From contig CAZFST010000039.1 of the NCBI GenBank assembly GCA_964522015.1, positions 1 to 32,662 on the forward strand: a DNA stretch of 32,662 nt, in the 5' to 3' direction. The stretch is from QQWI01 sp964522015 (GTDB lineage: Bacteria > Bacillota > Clostridia > Peptostreptococcales > Acidaminobacteraceae). This document shows, one piece after another, positions 7,559-15,910 of this stretch. Each line of letters begins with the position of its first letter. The first letter of the stretch is position 1. The notes below the pieces were generated by a model, which saw nothing but the letters and a program-made list of their open reading frames with translations, did no database searches and was not told the origin of the DNA. Position numbers and translations under genes: made by a program.

Positions 7559-9712
7559 CTATGCAATTTTCTCATCTTCATTGCTCATGCTGTTATTCAA
7601 ATCGATATAGATTTGTGCATCCTTCATGAGCTCTTCGTGGGTGCCTGTCTCAACAATCCTCCCCTTATCTAATACAACTATCATATCTGAATCCATAATC
7701 GTTGTAATGCGATGCGCTACTACAATGCGCGTACAGCCTATATCCTTGAAATAATCAGAAACTCTTTTTTCGTTAACTGAGTCCAAAGCACTTGTCGCTT
7801 CATCAAGAATTATGAGTTTAGGACGTTTCACTAAAGCCCTTGCTAAAGCAATTCTTTGACGTTGACCACCTGACAAATTTAAACCCATATCTGAAACCAA
7901 AGTGTTATACTTCATTGGCATTTCCTCTATTTCACTATGAATTTGAGCTGTTTGAGCTGCAAAAATAACAGAGGCATCCACAAGCGAATCATCTTTTAAA
8001 GTAATATTCTTAAGTATTGTCTTATTAAATAAGTTCATATCTTGAGGTACAACCCCAATCTGCTTTCGTAACTCAGTTTTCTCAATATCTTTAATGCTGA
8101 TGCCATCAAATAAAACATCTCCTGATGTGGGTTCATAGAGCCCCAGCAATAACTTTATGAGAGTACTCTTTCCCGATCCAGAAGATCCTACAACCGCTAT
8201 CTTATCACCTCTATTAATTTGCAAGTTTATATTATGCAGTACAGACTTAGAATTATTTGCATATGCAAAAGAAACATTTTTAAACTCAACATTGCCAGTT
8301 AAATTAAACGTAATTGGCTTATCAGGGGTGATTTCTTCTCTAGCTTCTGTAATATCATTAATTCTTTCCAAATAAGACGAAGCTAGATTAAAATCATTCC
8401 ACATGTTAAATAAAGAAATGCTTGTGCTTATAAAAATACTGGATAGTGTATATGAAGCTATCGCCGACCCGAGGTTTAGGCTTTTAGATGCCACTAATTG
8501 CAGGCCGATGAGTAGTACAGTGAAAGGTCCCATTATTTGTATTACCGAAATCGTTGTCATATATACATTTAGCATCGTATTTTTATATTTGTACTTTTTC
8601 ATACTTTTTTTGTATTGAGCTTCCCAATTATCGGATACATCAGACTCCATACCACTAGCTTTAATACCATACATGGAGTATACTGATTCCGTTTGAATCG
8701 ACTGTAGCTTAGTGTTTTCAATAATCATATTCTGATTTGCCTGTAAAATGCTTGGTCTAATCAACAATACAAATAACCCATTGAGAATAAACACACCTGA
8801 ACTCACAGCCGCTAACAATGGCGATTTATTGAATAAATAACTAACAATCACTATTGCATAACCCATTTGAATAAGGCCATTAATAATGTGTTGGGATACT
8901 AGATCTCTTATGATACTGAGGCTATTCAATCTAAACAGCAAATCGCCATTCGCCCTGCTTTCAAAATACTTATAAGGTAGGCGCATCAACTTATGAAATG
9001 TATCTTTTGTAATACTTTTATCAATTTCGATTTGCAATTCTAGTACATTTTGTTGTCTATAAAAAGACATAATGCCTAATATAAATATGGTTGCGAGAAT
9101 GAAGTAGATAGAATTTTTGACTTGCATCATATTGTTTGGATCTACTGTAAGATTGATCATACTCTCAATGAGTATCGGAAGAAAAAGCTGTATCCCATAA
9201 GTCACTAAAGAAACGATTGCTGTTTTAAGAAATACTCCACGCCGTTGTCCTAATCTATGGAGCATACTACCCCAAATCCAGTGCTTATTTTTAACACATT
9301 CGAACTCCAGACTGGGCACCGCACTAATGATTGTGCCTTGATTACCATGAAAAAAATCATCAGTACTTTGCTTAATTCGCCCAAATTCTGGGCTGATTAA
9401 ATAAACCCATTTGCTATTAAATTTCTCTAGAACCAAATATTCCTCTGATTTTATCTTTACAATCGCAGGCACCTTAACCATTATCAACTCGGCATGAGTC
9501 AGTGGCGTCGTGGAAACTTCCATTTTTTTATTGTTTAAATACGCCACCATATGTTCCATTAAGAGTCCATCACGGCCAATATCTAGATAGTCTCGTATCA
9601 TACCTAAAGACTCGTGGCACTTATAATACCTTAAAATCATTCCAATACAGCAAATTCCGCTTTCCGTTTGTTGCATTTGCTCAATATATGGAACTCGCTT
9701 AAGATGTCTCAT
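7559..9712 (-). CDS. LanT-like exporter with degenerate C39 domain
   Basis: A 717-aa ABC exporter paralogous to the LanT encoded at 5201-7354. The C39-like domain has lost all three catalytic residues: the Cys is Ser18 (QQTESGICC), the His aligns with Glu91 (KSEEYLVLEK) and the Asp with Ser107 (LISPEFG), while the fold is conserved. The ABC domain is intact (GSSGSGKST, NLSGGQRQRI, LIILDEATSALD, AHR). I place the start at the ATG at 9712: AAAGGAG lies 8 nt upstream and this gives the same 717 aa as its partner; an upstream ATG at 9736, overlapping the lanM stop, has no ribosome site. Role by inference: a leader-docking, non-cleaving half of a heterodimeric exporter. Confidence 0.9.
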   Translation of the reverse strand: MRHLKRVPYIEQMQQTESGICCIGMILRYYKCHESLGMIRDYLDIGRDGLLMEHMVAYLNNKKMEVSTTPLTHAELIMVKVPAIVKIKSEEYLVLEKFNSKWVYLISPEFGRIKQSTDDFFHGNQGTIISAVPSLEFECVKNKHWIWGSMLHRLGQRRGVFLKTAIVSLVTYGIQLFLPILIESMINLTVDPNNMMQVKNSIYFILATIFILGIMSFYRQQNVLELQIEIDKSITKDTFHKLMRLPYKYFESRANGDLLFRLNSLSIIRDLVSQHIINGLIQMGYAIVIVSYLFNKSPLLAAVSSGVFILNGLFVLLIRPSILQANQNMIIENTKLQSIQTESVYSMYGIKASGMESDVSDNWEAQYKKSMKKYKYKNTMLNVYMTTISVIQIMGPFTVLLIGLQLVASKSLNLGSAIASYTLSSIFISTSISLFNMWNDFNLASSYLERINDITEAREEITPDKPITFNLTGNVEFKNVSFAYANNSKSVLHNINLQINRGDKIAVVGSSGSGKSTLIKLLLGLYEPTSGDVLFDGISIKDIEKTELRKQIGVVPQDMNLFNKTILKNITLKDDSLVDASVIFAAQTAQIHSEIEEMPMKYNTLVSDMGLNLSGGQRQRIALARALVKRPKLIILDEATSALDSVNEKRVSDYFKDIGCTRIVVAHRITTIMDSDMIVVLDKGRIVETGTHEELMKDAQIYIDLNNSMSNEDEKIA

Positions 9713-9732
9713 AAGCAAATCTCCTTTCACTT

Positions 9733-12700
9733 TCATGATAAACTCAACAAATTAAACACAGAATTATCCTCATAATACTCATCTATTAAGGCAAGACCGA
9801 TACCAGATTTGCCTACCATTACGCCCCAATCTTCAATACAATAAATTTGATTAGAAAGTTGGACTAGATAACTTTCTACAAAGCTATTCATGGCATTCTT
9901 GCATTCGACAACCGTTTCTGAATCCTTTAAAAACCTTGCGGCCTCTCTTAGAATTGAAATAGTCCCCATATCGCCATGACATATACTCGAATCCTGCCTC
10001 AAGCCACAAACCTTCAATTGTGCAATAATCATATTAATTTCTTCTTTTAGTTTTTCATCTATAAATCCAATTCTGAGTAGAATTAGTTTTGACAACAATA
10101 AGCCACCAATTCCATTGCACCATGAGAAATATTGTGCATTATCTCTAAAATCCCAACGTTTTTCAACGGCATCAAAACAGGATTGACGCTCATAGTTAAG
10201 AGCCTTTTGAATTATTGATTCAATTTTATCATCTGCAAGATAGATATTAGCTCTCGCCATTTGACTCATAATACCAGAATTACCATGCGCGTAACCTATG
10301 TCATGATTCTGAGTCCATGTTACTTGCTGCTCATCTATCGTAATTGCTTTTTCTTTAAGTCTCTGCGCTACGCTATTCATGAGTACTTTGATTTCTTCAC
10401 GATTAAGTTCAATATCACTTTCGTATATGCGAACAAGCGTACCAAGAATTCCAGCTAAGCCAGATAAAACATCTAAGTCCGAAATGTTATCTAAATAAGT
10501 TGTCAAACGCCTTAAAATCGACGAAATATCATCTACCATAACACGTTGCTCAGCCACCGTTATTATTCCAATTTTATGCATATGGAGTATGGCATGCACA
10601 TATGACAACATACCCGTAAATGCACCAAAGCCAATAATGGCATCATCAGTCTCTTGACTACAAAGTAAACTGCGGCGTGTGGCATTTAAGATTTCTTTTG
10701 TATACTGCTTATACTGATTATCTTGGTTATATAGCGCATATTGCCCTATGAATATCGCAACCCCGCTATTCCCTTTATACATGTCCCACCCAACTGGGTT
10801 GATTGTATAATAATCATCTCCTAATCCGGTATAGCATATCCAGCTGCGTTCATTAATATTCTTAACTTCAGTACTTAAGCTTCTCTCAATCACCTTATTT
10901 GCAATTTCTCCGGCCATATCCATGAGATTCTGTTGGCCTGAGTTAACAGGGTAATTAAATGTACTCTCTGTTCCTTTAGGTATATCAATTTCCATTTTGC
11001 ACCCAATATAAGACATGTTGATTATAGCCATTTGTCTTTCTAAATCTAATTCACACATACTTTCAATTTTTCTATTGATCATGCTTAAAATAGTATTCAC
11101 TTTTCTGTAGACAATGCTACCTGAAGAATCATGGACATCTAGTGAATCCGCTTCAATTGTAAATATTGGTATATCTCCGTTAAGCATTGCTTTAATTTCC
11201 GATTGATAGATCAACTGTTCTTGAAAGTTATCAATGTCCGAAATTAAGATTCCCAGTCTGTGAAAATACACAAATCGATCTGTTGTATTGTGTAGCAAAT
11301 CAGGATGATAACTAGTCGTCAATAGCTGTGTGTAGTCATTAGTTCCTTTCAGTATTACTCTACTTTCCACACCTTTAAAAATATCATTGAGCTTCTTAAC
11401 ATAAACGGCATTATTATCAATCACCCACTGATAAACCGCCTTAAATCCTTCCATAACTGCTTTGATATAGCCATTACCACCGATTGATTCACCATTAAGT
11501 AATGGATAATTCTGCGCATCTTCAATTACTTTATTCACTTGCTCAATTTGTATCTCATCCGAGTCGTATCCAGTAATAATTTGGGATTTAAACGGTGATA
11601 CCCGCTTTCTACCTGATCCAATTGCACCAATTTCCATAGCCTCATTAGTCTTATGATTATGAAGAATTGAAGGTAGAATTAGTACTTCGTTCACAGAATT
11701 TTGTAGGTAGTGACTAATATACTCTTCAATAGAATCAAATGTATCATCATTCTTGATATCTTCAGTATGAAGTAAGGTCTCTAAATCAATTAGAATTGGA
11801 TATTTTCCAGACGCAATTATGTTTTCACAATGGCAATCCTTAGAATTCAGAGTGAACAAAATGCACAATAACTGTCCCATCTTAAGATAAAACTCGTAAA
11901 CATCCTCAGATGAATCACATTCATCATGTTTCACAAACTCCATCCATCCAACTTTCTGAGTACTATAGCTTTTTGCTGTTTTTAGTGGACTAATGCCAGG
12001 GATAGTATTATTTACCCAGTCAGTAAATGCATCAAAAGCTTTTTCAGAGGAGAAGCTACGGGGTTTGTACATTATTTTTGCATTTTCAAACACCAAGGTT
12101 GCTACTGTTCTACCATTATTGTGGGTGTCACCATTCCCAAGAACAATCTTTTTAAGCTCACCTAATGTTCCACCCGCAAGAATACTTTGTTCGATCTGCA
12201 ACAAATTATCTTCTGTATTTTTTATTATTTCAGCTATATAATTTACTGTATTTTTAAACATGCGATCAAGTTCATCACCAAGAACTGGATAAGCACGATA
12301 GAGTTCATTGATATATTGAGTATCCCTCAAGAGTTTTTGCGAATAGTATTCACTTCGTTCGTTACTATTATTCCCAATTAAGCGGTTTTCATGCTTAGCA
12401 ATATTCGTTTCCACAACAAGCAGTCTAAAACTCATAGAGGTGAATCTACTGACAACATTTTGAATTATCTCGTGTAAAAATGTACTTTCTTCTTTGATTA
12501 AACAGCTATTTTTAACTATGAATAACAATTCTTCGACATGTTTATTTAAAATGGGTTTGAAAAAGTATATCCATCTATTTGTTTTATAAATTGAGTTGAA
12601 AATACCTTCAAGCATTTCGTTCAAATGAGAATCAAAGCATTCGTTGTCATATAGAAAATCAACGTTCTGATAGTTTGATTCATTGGCCACATAATCATTT

Positions 12701-12864
12701 AATAGCACTTCGATATCAACATTGGAGATAGTTTTGAGCATGTTTGCAATAAACTCAGTATCTTTGGTTGGGAAAAGTTGATTCCAAAATCTAAGTATTT
12801 TTTCCTTTTTATTTTGCGCTTCAACACTATAAGCAAACGTGGTATTCTCTAATATCATACTCAT
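9733..12864 (-). CDS. lanM: LanM: class II lanthionine synthetase
   Basis: A complete 1043-aa bifunctional enzyme that phosphorylates and dehydrates Ser/Thr in the precursor and then cyclises Cys onto the dehydro residues. Dehydratase part (about 1-640): kinase-like residues K267 and R269 (YKPRS), D343 and N348 (SKDCHCENI) and D360 (LIDLETLLH). LanC-like cyclase part (about 690-1030): H860 (GYAHGNSG) and zinc ligands C916 (WCNG), C962 and H963 (CHGD). All diagnostic residues are present, so the enzyme should be active. RBS AAAGGAA is 8 nt before the ATG. It follows lanA across a stable hairpin and its stop meets the upstream ATG of the next transporter. A single LanM must serve both precursor genes. 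Confidence 0.95.
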   Translation of the reverse strand: MSMILENTTFAYSVEAQNKKEKILRFWNQLFPTKDTEFIANMLKTISNVDIEVLLNDYVANESNYQNVDFLYDNECFDSHLNEMLEGIFNSIYKTNRWIYFFKPILNKHVEELLFIVKNSCLIKEESTFLHEIIQNVVSRFTSMSFRLLVVETNIAKHENRLIGNNSNERSEYYSQKLLRDTQYINELYRAYPVLGDELDRMFKNTVNYIAEIIKNTEDNLLQIEQSILAGGTLGELKKIVLGNGDTHNNGRTVATLVFENAKIMYKPRSFSSEKAFDAFTDWVNNTIPGISPLKTAKSYSTQKVGWMEFVKHDECDSSEDVYEFYLKMGQLLCILFTLNSKDCHCENIIASGKYPILIDLETLLHTEDIKNDDTFDSIEEYISHYLQNSVNEVLILPSILHNHKTNEAMEIGAIGSGRKRVSPFKSQIITGYDSDEIQIEQVNKVIEDAQNYPLLNGESIGGNGYIKAVMEGFKAVYQWVIDNNAVYVKKLNDIFKGVESRVILKGTNDYTQLLTTSYHPDLLHNTTDRFVYFHRLGILISDIDNFQEQLIYQSEIKAMLNGDIPIFTIEADSLDVHDSSGSIVYRKVNTILSMINRKIESMCELDLERQMAIINMSYIGCKMEIDIPKGTESTFNYPVNSGQQNLMDMAGEIANKVIERSLSTEVKNINERSWICYTGLGDDYYTINPVGWDMYKGNSGVAIFIGQYALYNQDNQYKQYTKEILNATRRSLLCSQETDDAIIGFGAFTGMLSYVHAILHMHKIGIITVAEQRVMVDDISSILRRLTTYLDNISDLDVLSGLAGILGTLVRIYESDIELNREEIKVLMNSVAQRLKEKAITIDEQQVTWTQNHDIGYAHGNSGIMSQMARANIYLADDKIESIIQKALNYERQSCFDAVEKRWDFRDNAQYFSWCNGIGGLLLSKLILLRIGFIDEKLKEEINMIIAQLKVCGLRQDSSICHGDMGTISILREAARFLKDSETVVECKNAMNSFVESYLVQLSNQIYCIEDWGVMVGKSGIGLALIDEYYEDNSVFNLLSLS

Positions 12865-12902
12865 CTCATTATTCCTTTTCTGTTATTAGTATCGAAAGTG
12901 TT

Positions 12903-12934
12903 CATGGGACTAGTGGAAGACCACTAGTCCCATG
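12903..12934 (-). terminator. Stable intercistronic hairpin between lanA and lanM
   Basis: A perfect 14-bp stem (12903-12916 with 12921-12934) closes a 4-nt loop. On the minus strand it is followed by AACACTTTCG, not a U-tract, so it is not a full intrinsic terminator. It fits a partial terminator or an mRNA-stabilising 3' structure that gives much more lanA than lanM message, a common arrangement in lantibiotic operons. Confidence 0.75.
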
Positions 12935-12945
12935 CATTGAATTGC

Positions 12946-13152
12946 TTAGCCGCAACTCACATTATTAGTTGTGCACTCATAAGATGCAGTGAATAATCTA
13001 CCACACTTACCAGAAAGGGTAAGTTGAACCGCCGTGCTCCAACCAGCGCCTGATTTGTCATCCAAATCTTGCTCGCTGATTTCTTCGGCTACACCTGCGA
13101 TTGGTGATGCTTGCTTTTCTTCGAGTTGGTCTCTCATGTTTTCTTTGCTCAT
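12946..13152 (-). CDS. lanA1: Lantibiotic precursor peptide, copy proximal to lanM
   Basis: A 68-aa class II lantibiotic precursor. The leader (1-36) is acidic (EEISEQDLDD) and ends in a Gly-Ala double-glycine-type site at 35-36 (SGA/GW). The 32-aa core has Cys at 50, 60 and 67 and nine Ser/Thr, enough for three (methyl)lanthionine rings. T55-A-S57-Y-E59-C60 matches T-x-S/T-x-E-C, the lipid II-binding ring motif of mersacidin and lacticin 481 relatives, so a Thr55-Cys60 ring is likely. RBS AAGGAGAGC precedes the ATG. The protein is identical to that of the second copy 240 bp upstream, with eight silent base differences. Confidence 0.95.
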   Translation of the reverse strand: MSKENMRDQLEEKQASPIAGVAEEISEQDLDDKSGAGWSTAVQLTLSGKCGRLFTASYECTTNNVSCG

Positions 13153-13185
13153 GTCTGCTCTCCTTTTTCTCTGTAGGTGAATTGC

Positions 13186-13392
13186 TTAGCCGCAACTCAC
13201 ATTATTAGTTGTACACTCATAAGATGCCGTGAATAATCTACCACATTTACCAGAAAGGGTAAGTTGAACCGCCGTGCTCCAACCAGCACCTGATTTGTCA
13301 TCTAAATCCTGCTCGCTGATTTCTTCAGCTACACCTGCGATTGGTGATGCTTGCTTTTCTTCGAGTTGATCTCTCATGTTTTCTTTGCTCAT
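13186..13392 (-). CDS. lanA2: Lantibiotic precursor peptide, promoter-proximal copy
   Basis: This copy encodes the same 68-aa precursor as its neighbour, residue for residue: leader 1-36 with a GA cleavage site, core 37-68 with three Cys and the T-x-S-x-E-C motif. The two genes differ at eight positions, all synonymous. RBS AGAGGAG is 5-6 nt before the ATG. It is the first gene of the lan operon, preceded by an untranslated leader of about 160 nt and an agr-like operator at 13560-13619. Two identical products rule out a two-component lantibiotic and suggest increased dosage. The 33-bp gap to the second copy holds only that gene's ribosome site. Confidence 0.95.
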   Translation of the reverse strand: MSKENMRDQLEEKQASPIAGVAEEISEQDLDDKSGAGWSTAVQLTLSGKCGRLFTASYECTTNNVSCG

Positions 13393-13527
13393 GTTTTTCT
13401 CCTCTCATTTGTGCGATTGTTTTATATTGCTTATTTCATAGCACTAGTTTATGTACACTGGACTTTCACTATGAAAACATCACCAAAATTATGCATCATT
13501 AAGATTTTTCTTTTGGTGCTGATCGAT

Positions 13528-13549
13528 GTTAAGCACCGGTTTGCTTAAC
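13528..13549. repeat. Inverted repeat in the lanA leader region
   Basis: Arms GTTAAGC (13528-13534) and GCTTAAC (13543-13549) are perfectly complementary around 8 nt. If the proposed start point near 13553 is right, this is the very 5' end of the lan transcript and may stabilise it. A further inverted pair, ATGTACACT at 13451-13459 and AGTGTACAT at 13560-13568, brackets the leader region. Confidence 0.45.
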
Positions 13550-13559
13550 TTCTGAACCT

Positions 13560-13619
13560 AGTGTACATCAAATATGCACCTAGTTTTCATTCCTGTAATA
13601 AGTTCTTGATATCTCGTCA
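13560..13619 (-). promoter_or_regulatory. Probable lan promoter with LytTR-type operator
   Basis: Minus strand: half-site TGACGAGATA starts at 13619 and closely resembles TGACGGAATA of the immunity promoter. A weaker second half-site TACAGGAAT starts 21 bp after the first GAC, at 13597, and -10-like TACACT at 13565-13560 follows 32 bp later, the same geometry as the agr and immunity promoters. The -35 is poor. Also here: two copies of ATG-TA/AA-ACTAGG (13579-13590 and 13557-13568) 22 bp apart, an alternative operator. Confidence 0.5.
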
Positions 13620-13720
13620 TTTTCATTTAAATAAGCATTCAACATCATCAAATTCGTATAGTTTTTTATCATTTTTGATGTCTTGAATCCCGTTTTAGCG
13701 CTTCACACACCACACTCACT

Positions 13721-13766
13721 GCAAAAAAATACCCGCCTTAGCAACCATAACTTGCCAGTGCGGGTA
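13721..13766 (-). terminator. Intrinsic terminator of the agr-like operon
   Basis: Minus strand: ACCCGC and GCGGGT (13760-13765 and 13731-13736) close an imperfect stem with inner GCAA/TTGC pairing, followed by ATTTTTTTGC. It separates the regulator gene ending at 13813 from the lan promoter, so agr and lan are separate transcripts. Confidence 0.85.
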
Positions 13767-13812
13767 GTCTTTTGTAATTTTGCAACTCTATAGTCTTATA
13801 TTCCCAACCATC

Positions 13813-14541
13813 TTACTTCTCCTTCAACAGTCGCATGCCCCTAACTGAAATCATGCACTCCTGGCCATTCAACATCCGAACCACCTTGTTCGCTTTGTCA
13901 ATCTCCTTGATTTTTTCACGATTCACGATGTACGACTGGTGACATCGCACAAAGCGCTTATCAAGCTGCATTTCAATCTCCTTGATGCTACCATAAAACT
14001 CCACTTGTCGCTTATCAGAATGCATAATAACCTTATGCACAGTGCTAGACGTTTCAAAAGCAATAATTTGTTTATATTCGGCCAGGATTACTTTGTCGTT
14101 AGTGTGAATATGAAACACTTCATTTCTCTGGCCATTAAGAGATTGATACTTATCATGGGCATATTCGAGACATTCACGTACCCTTGCAGAAACGTCTTTA
14201 AAATTATCTTTAACTATAAAATCTAAAGCCTCTACCTTATATTTAAACGTCAAGTGCGTCATCTCTGCATGGGTTGTAATAAAAATAATAAAGCCTGCTG
14301 GATCCAATTGCCGAATCATTTCACCCAATTTAATGCCATTGATCTCGCAACCTAAATCCACATCTAAAAAATAAATGCCTGTTCCAGAATTAGCCTTAAG
14401 AGTTTCCAATAATTCCATAGGATTCTTTGTAGCCTTTTCAATCACCATATCATAATTCTCAATAGCAATTGCTCCAGAAACAGTTTCCCGAATATTTCTT
14501 AACTGCTCTGAATTGTCTTCACAAATATAAACCTTGATCAT
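13813..14541 (-). CDS. agrA: AgrA-like LytTR response regulator
   Basis: A 242-aa regulator with a receiver (acidic pocket C7-E8-D9-N10, phosphoacceptor D60 in FLDVDLG, conserved Lys in FIVKD) and a C-terminal LytTR domain (about 140-242, with RFVRCHQSYIVNREK). LytTR proteins bind pairs of short direct repeats about 21 bp apart, exactly what is seen at the agr, lan and immunity promoters. It is the last gene of the agr-like operon, 16 nt after the kinase and directly before a terminator. A GGGGGG ribosome site sits very close to the ATG. It is the most likely activator of the whole lantibiotic locus. Confidence 0.92.
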   Translation of the reverse strand: MIKVYICEDNSEQLRNIRETVSGAIAIENYDMVIEKATKNPMELLETLKANSGTGIYFLDVDLGCEINGIKLGEMIRQLDPAGFIIFITTHAEMTHLTFKYKVEALDFIVKDNFKDVSARVRECLEYAHDKYQSLNGQRNEVFHIHTNDKVILAEYKQIIAFETSSTVHKVIMHSDKRQVEFYGSIKEIEMQLDKRFVRCHQSYIVNREKIKEIDKANKVVRMLNGQECMISVRGMRLLKEK

Positions 14542-14557
14542 TTCCCCCCCTAAAGCG

Positions 14558-15859
14558 CTATCTTTCCAATTCTATAACTTGAGTAAACATGACATCACTA
14601 AACTCAGTATCCAAACTCCACTTCTGATACCGATTAACAATCTCCCGTATATTGCTAAGACCAAAGCCTCTACCTTCACCTTTAGTCGAATAGCCCTTTT
14701 CAAAGAGCTTTGCAATTGAAGCAATTTCCTCGTTATGACTATTATTAATCACAATAATCTGCCCATGGGACTTATTCAAAAGCCCAACAGAAATGCTTGG
14801 AGTCTCTGATGCAATCGCGGCCTCAATTGCATTGTCCATTAAAATTCCAATCACACGACAAAGATCAAGCGTCTTAACATCCTTAAAAATCATACGCTCT
14901 GTAATATCCAATTTGACTTCCACACCGAGTTCTTCGGCCTTTAAAACCTTAAGTGCTAGCAATCCCTTAATCTCACTCTGCTCAATATTACCTAATAGCC
15001 CCAGATTCAGATTAATTTGATTGACTTGACTGGAAAAACTCACCACATCTCTACTAAAATACGCAATCAAACCATCCATATCCCTCGAATCTAAAAATCC
15101 CACCATGGATGATAACACATTGGTAAAGTCATGACGCACCTTGCGCATATCCGTATAAATGTATTCCAAACTCTCAGTGTAAGTCGCAAGCTGAATAAGC
15201 TCCATCTCTTTCCTAGTTGCTTTTTCAGCATGAACACTTGCGTTGTGCATCAGAAACAAAATAACGATGAAGGTGATGAAGGCGACTGTAAAAAGTCCTG
15301 TTATCATCCAAGTGTATTCTTTTCCTAAGTCAGCATAAAATGTAACGTAATAAAACATCACATATAACCCTAAGCCAAAGCTTAACCCAATAATCTGAAA
15401 TCGGCTATTATTCATTACAGATAACCAATTTCGTCTTTTGATTATTAGTATCTTTATCCCATAGCTTGTTATAAAATAAGCAAGATTTAAATACAATACT
15501 GCAACTGTTCTTTCCCAAGTCGCACCTATACCAATAAATATATCTAAATCAAAATTGAATAGAAACAAAGGAATTGTGTAGAAGATTTGTTCTGATATTA
15601 TTAGAAAAATCACAATCATCACATTAACCGCTATAGCAACTTTCCATTTTGAACCATTACGAGTCATTATCAAACAATTTCCTCCAACCAGAATTATTCC
15701 TGCTATGGGGGGAGAAAAGAAAGCGACTAGGATGGAAATTATGCTAATCATGCAAATTTCCATAATTTGCTTTTTCGTATACTTCGCAACAGAAAAGATG
15801 TTATAAGCAACCAATTCATATCCAATTATATTCAAAATGTAAATTGATAACTCACTCAT
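14558..15859 (-). CDS. agrC: AgrC-like peptide-sensing histidine kinase
   Basis: A 433-aa membrane kinase of the HPK10/AgrC type. Six or seven hydrophobic spans fill residues 1-205, a short helix links to the kinase core, and the core shows H243 (VRHDFTNVLSS), N-box N343 (LMDNAIEAAI) and G-box GRGFGLSN at 396-403; the domain order is that of GHKL quorum sensors. It should bind the cyclic AgrD peptide outside the cell and phosphorylate the AgrA-like regulator encoded 16 nt downstream. The start has GAGGAG 11 nt upstream, a somewhat long gap. Between agrD and this gene lie three tandem CACAATTT units. Confidence 0.92.
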   Translation of the reverse strand: MSELSIYILNIIGYELVAYNIFSVAKYTKKQIMEICMISIISILVAFFSPPIAGIILVGGNCLIMTRNGSKWKVAIAVNVMIVIFLIISEQIFYTIPLFLFNFDLDIFIGIGATWERTVAVLYLNLAYFITSYGIKILIIKRRNWLSVMNNSRFQIIGLSFGLGLYVMFYYVTFYADLGKEYTWMITGLFTVAFITFIVILFLMHNASVHAEKATRKEMELIQLATYTESLEYIYTDMRKVRHDFTNVLSSMVGFLDSRDMDGLIAYFSRDVVSFSSQVNQINLNLGLLGNIEQSEIKGLLALKVLKAEELGVEVKLDITERMIFKDVKTLDLCRVIGILMDNAIEAAIASETPSISVGLLNKSHGQIIVINNSHNEEIASIAKLFEKGYSTKGEGRGFGLSNIREIVNRYQKWSLDTEFSDVMFTQVIELER

Positions 15860-15886
15860 ACTTACTTAATCTCCTCGTTCGAACTT

Positions 15887-15910
15887 CACAATTTCACAAT
15901 TTCACAATTT
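15887..15910. repeat. Three tandem 8-bp units between agrD and agrC
   Basis: CACAATTT is repeated three times without interruption, ending in the agrD stop codon. Slippage here would change the spacing between agrD and the agrC ribosome site but no reading frame. Confidence 0.8.

Noticed and set aside
9713..9736. Upstream ATG for the degenerate exporter, giving 725 aa
   Set aside because: No ribosome site precedes it, while the ATG at 9712 has AAAGGAG and gives the same length as its paralogue.
12946..13392. Two-component lantibiotic (alpha and beta peptides)
   Set aside because: The two precursors are identical and there is only one LanM.
13351..13548. Plus-strand frame across the lan leader
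   Set aside because: Hydrophobic shadow of lanA and its leader; no ribosome site and it crosses the lan promoter.
15887..15910. Short tandem repeats as a CRISPR-like array
   Set aside because: Units are 8 bp with no spacers, and no cas genes are in the window.
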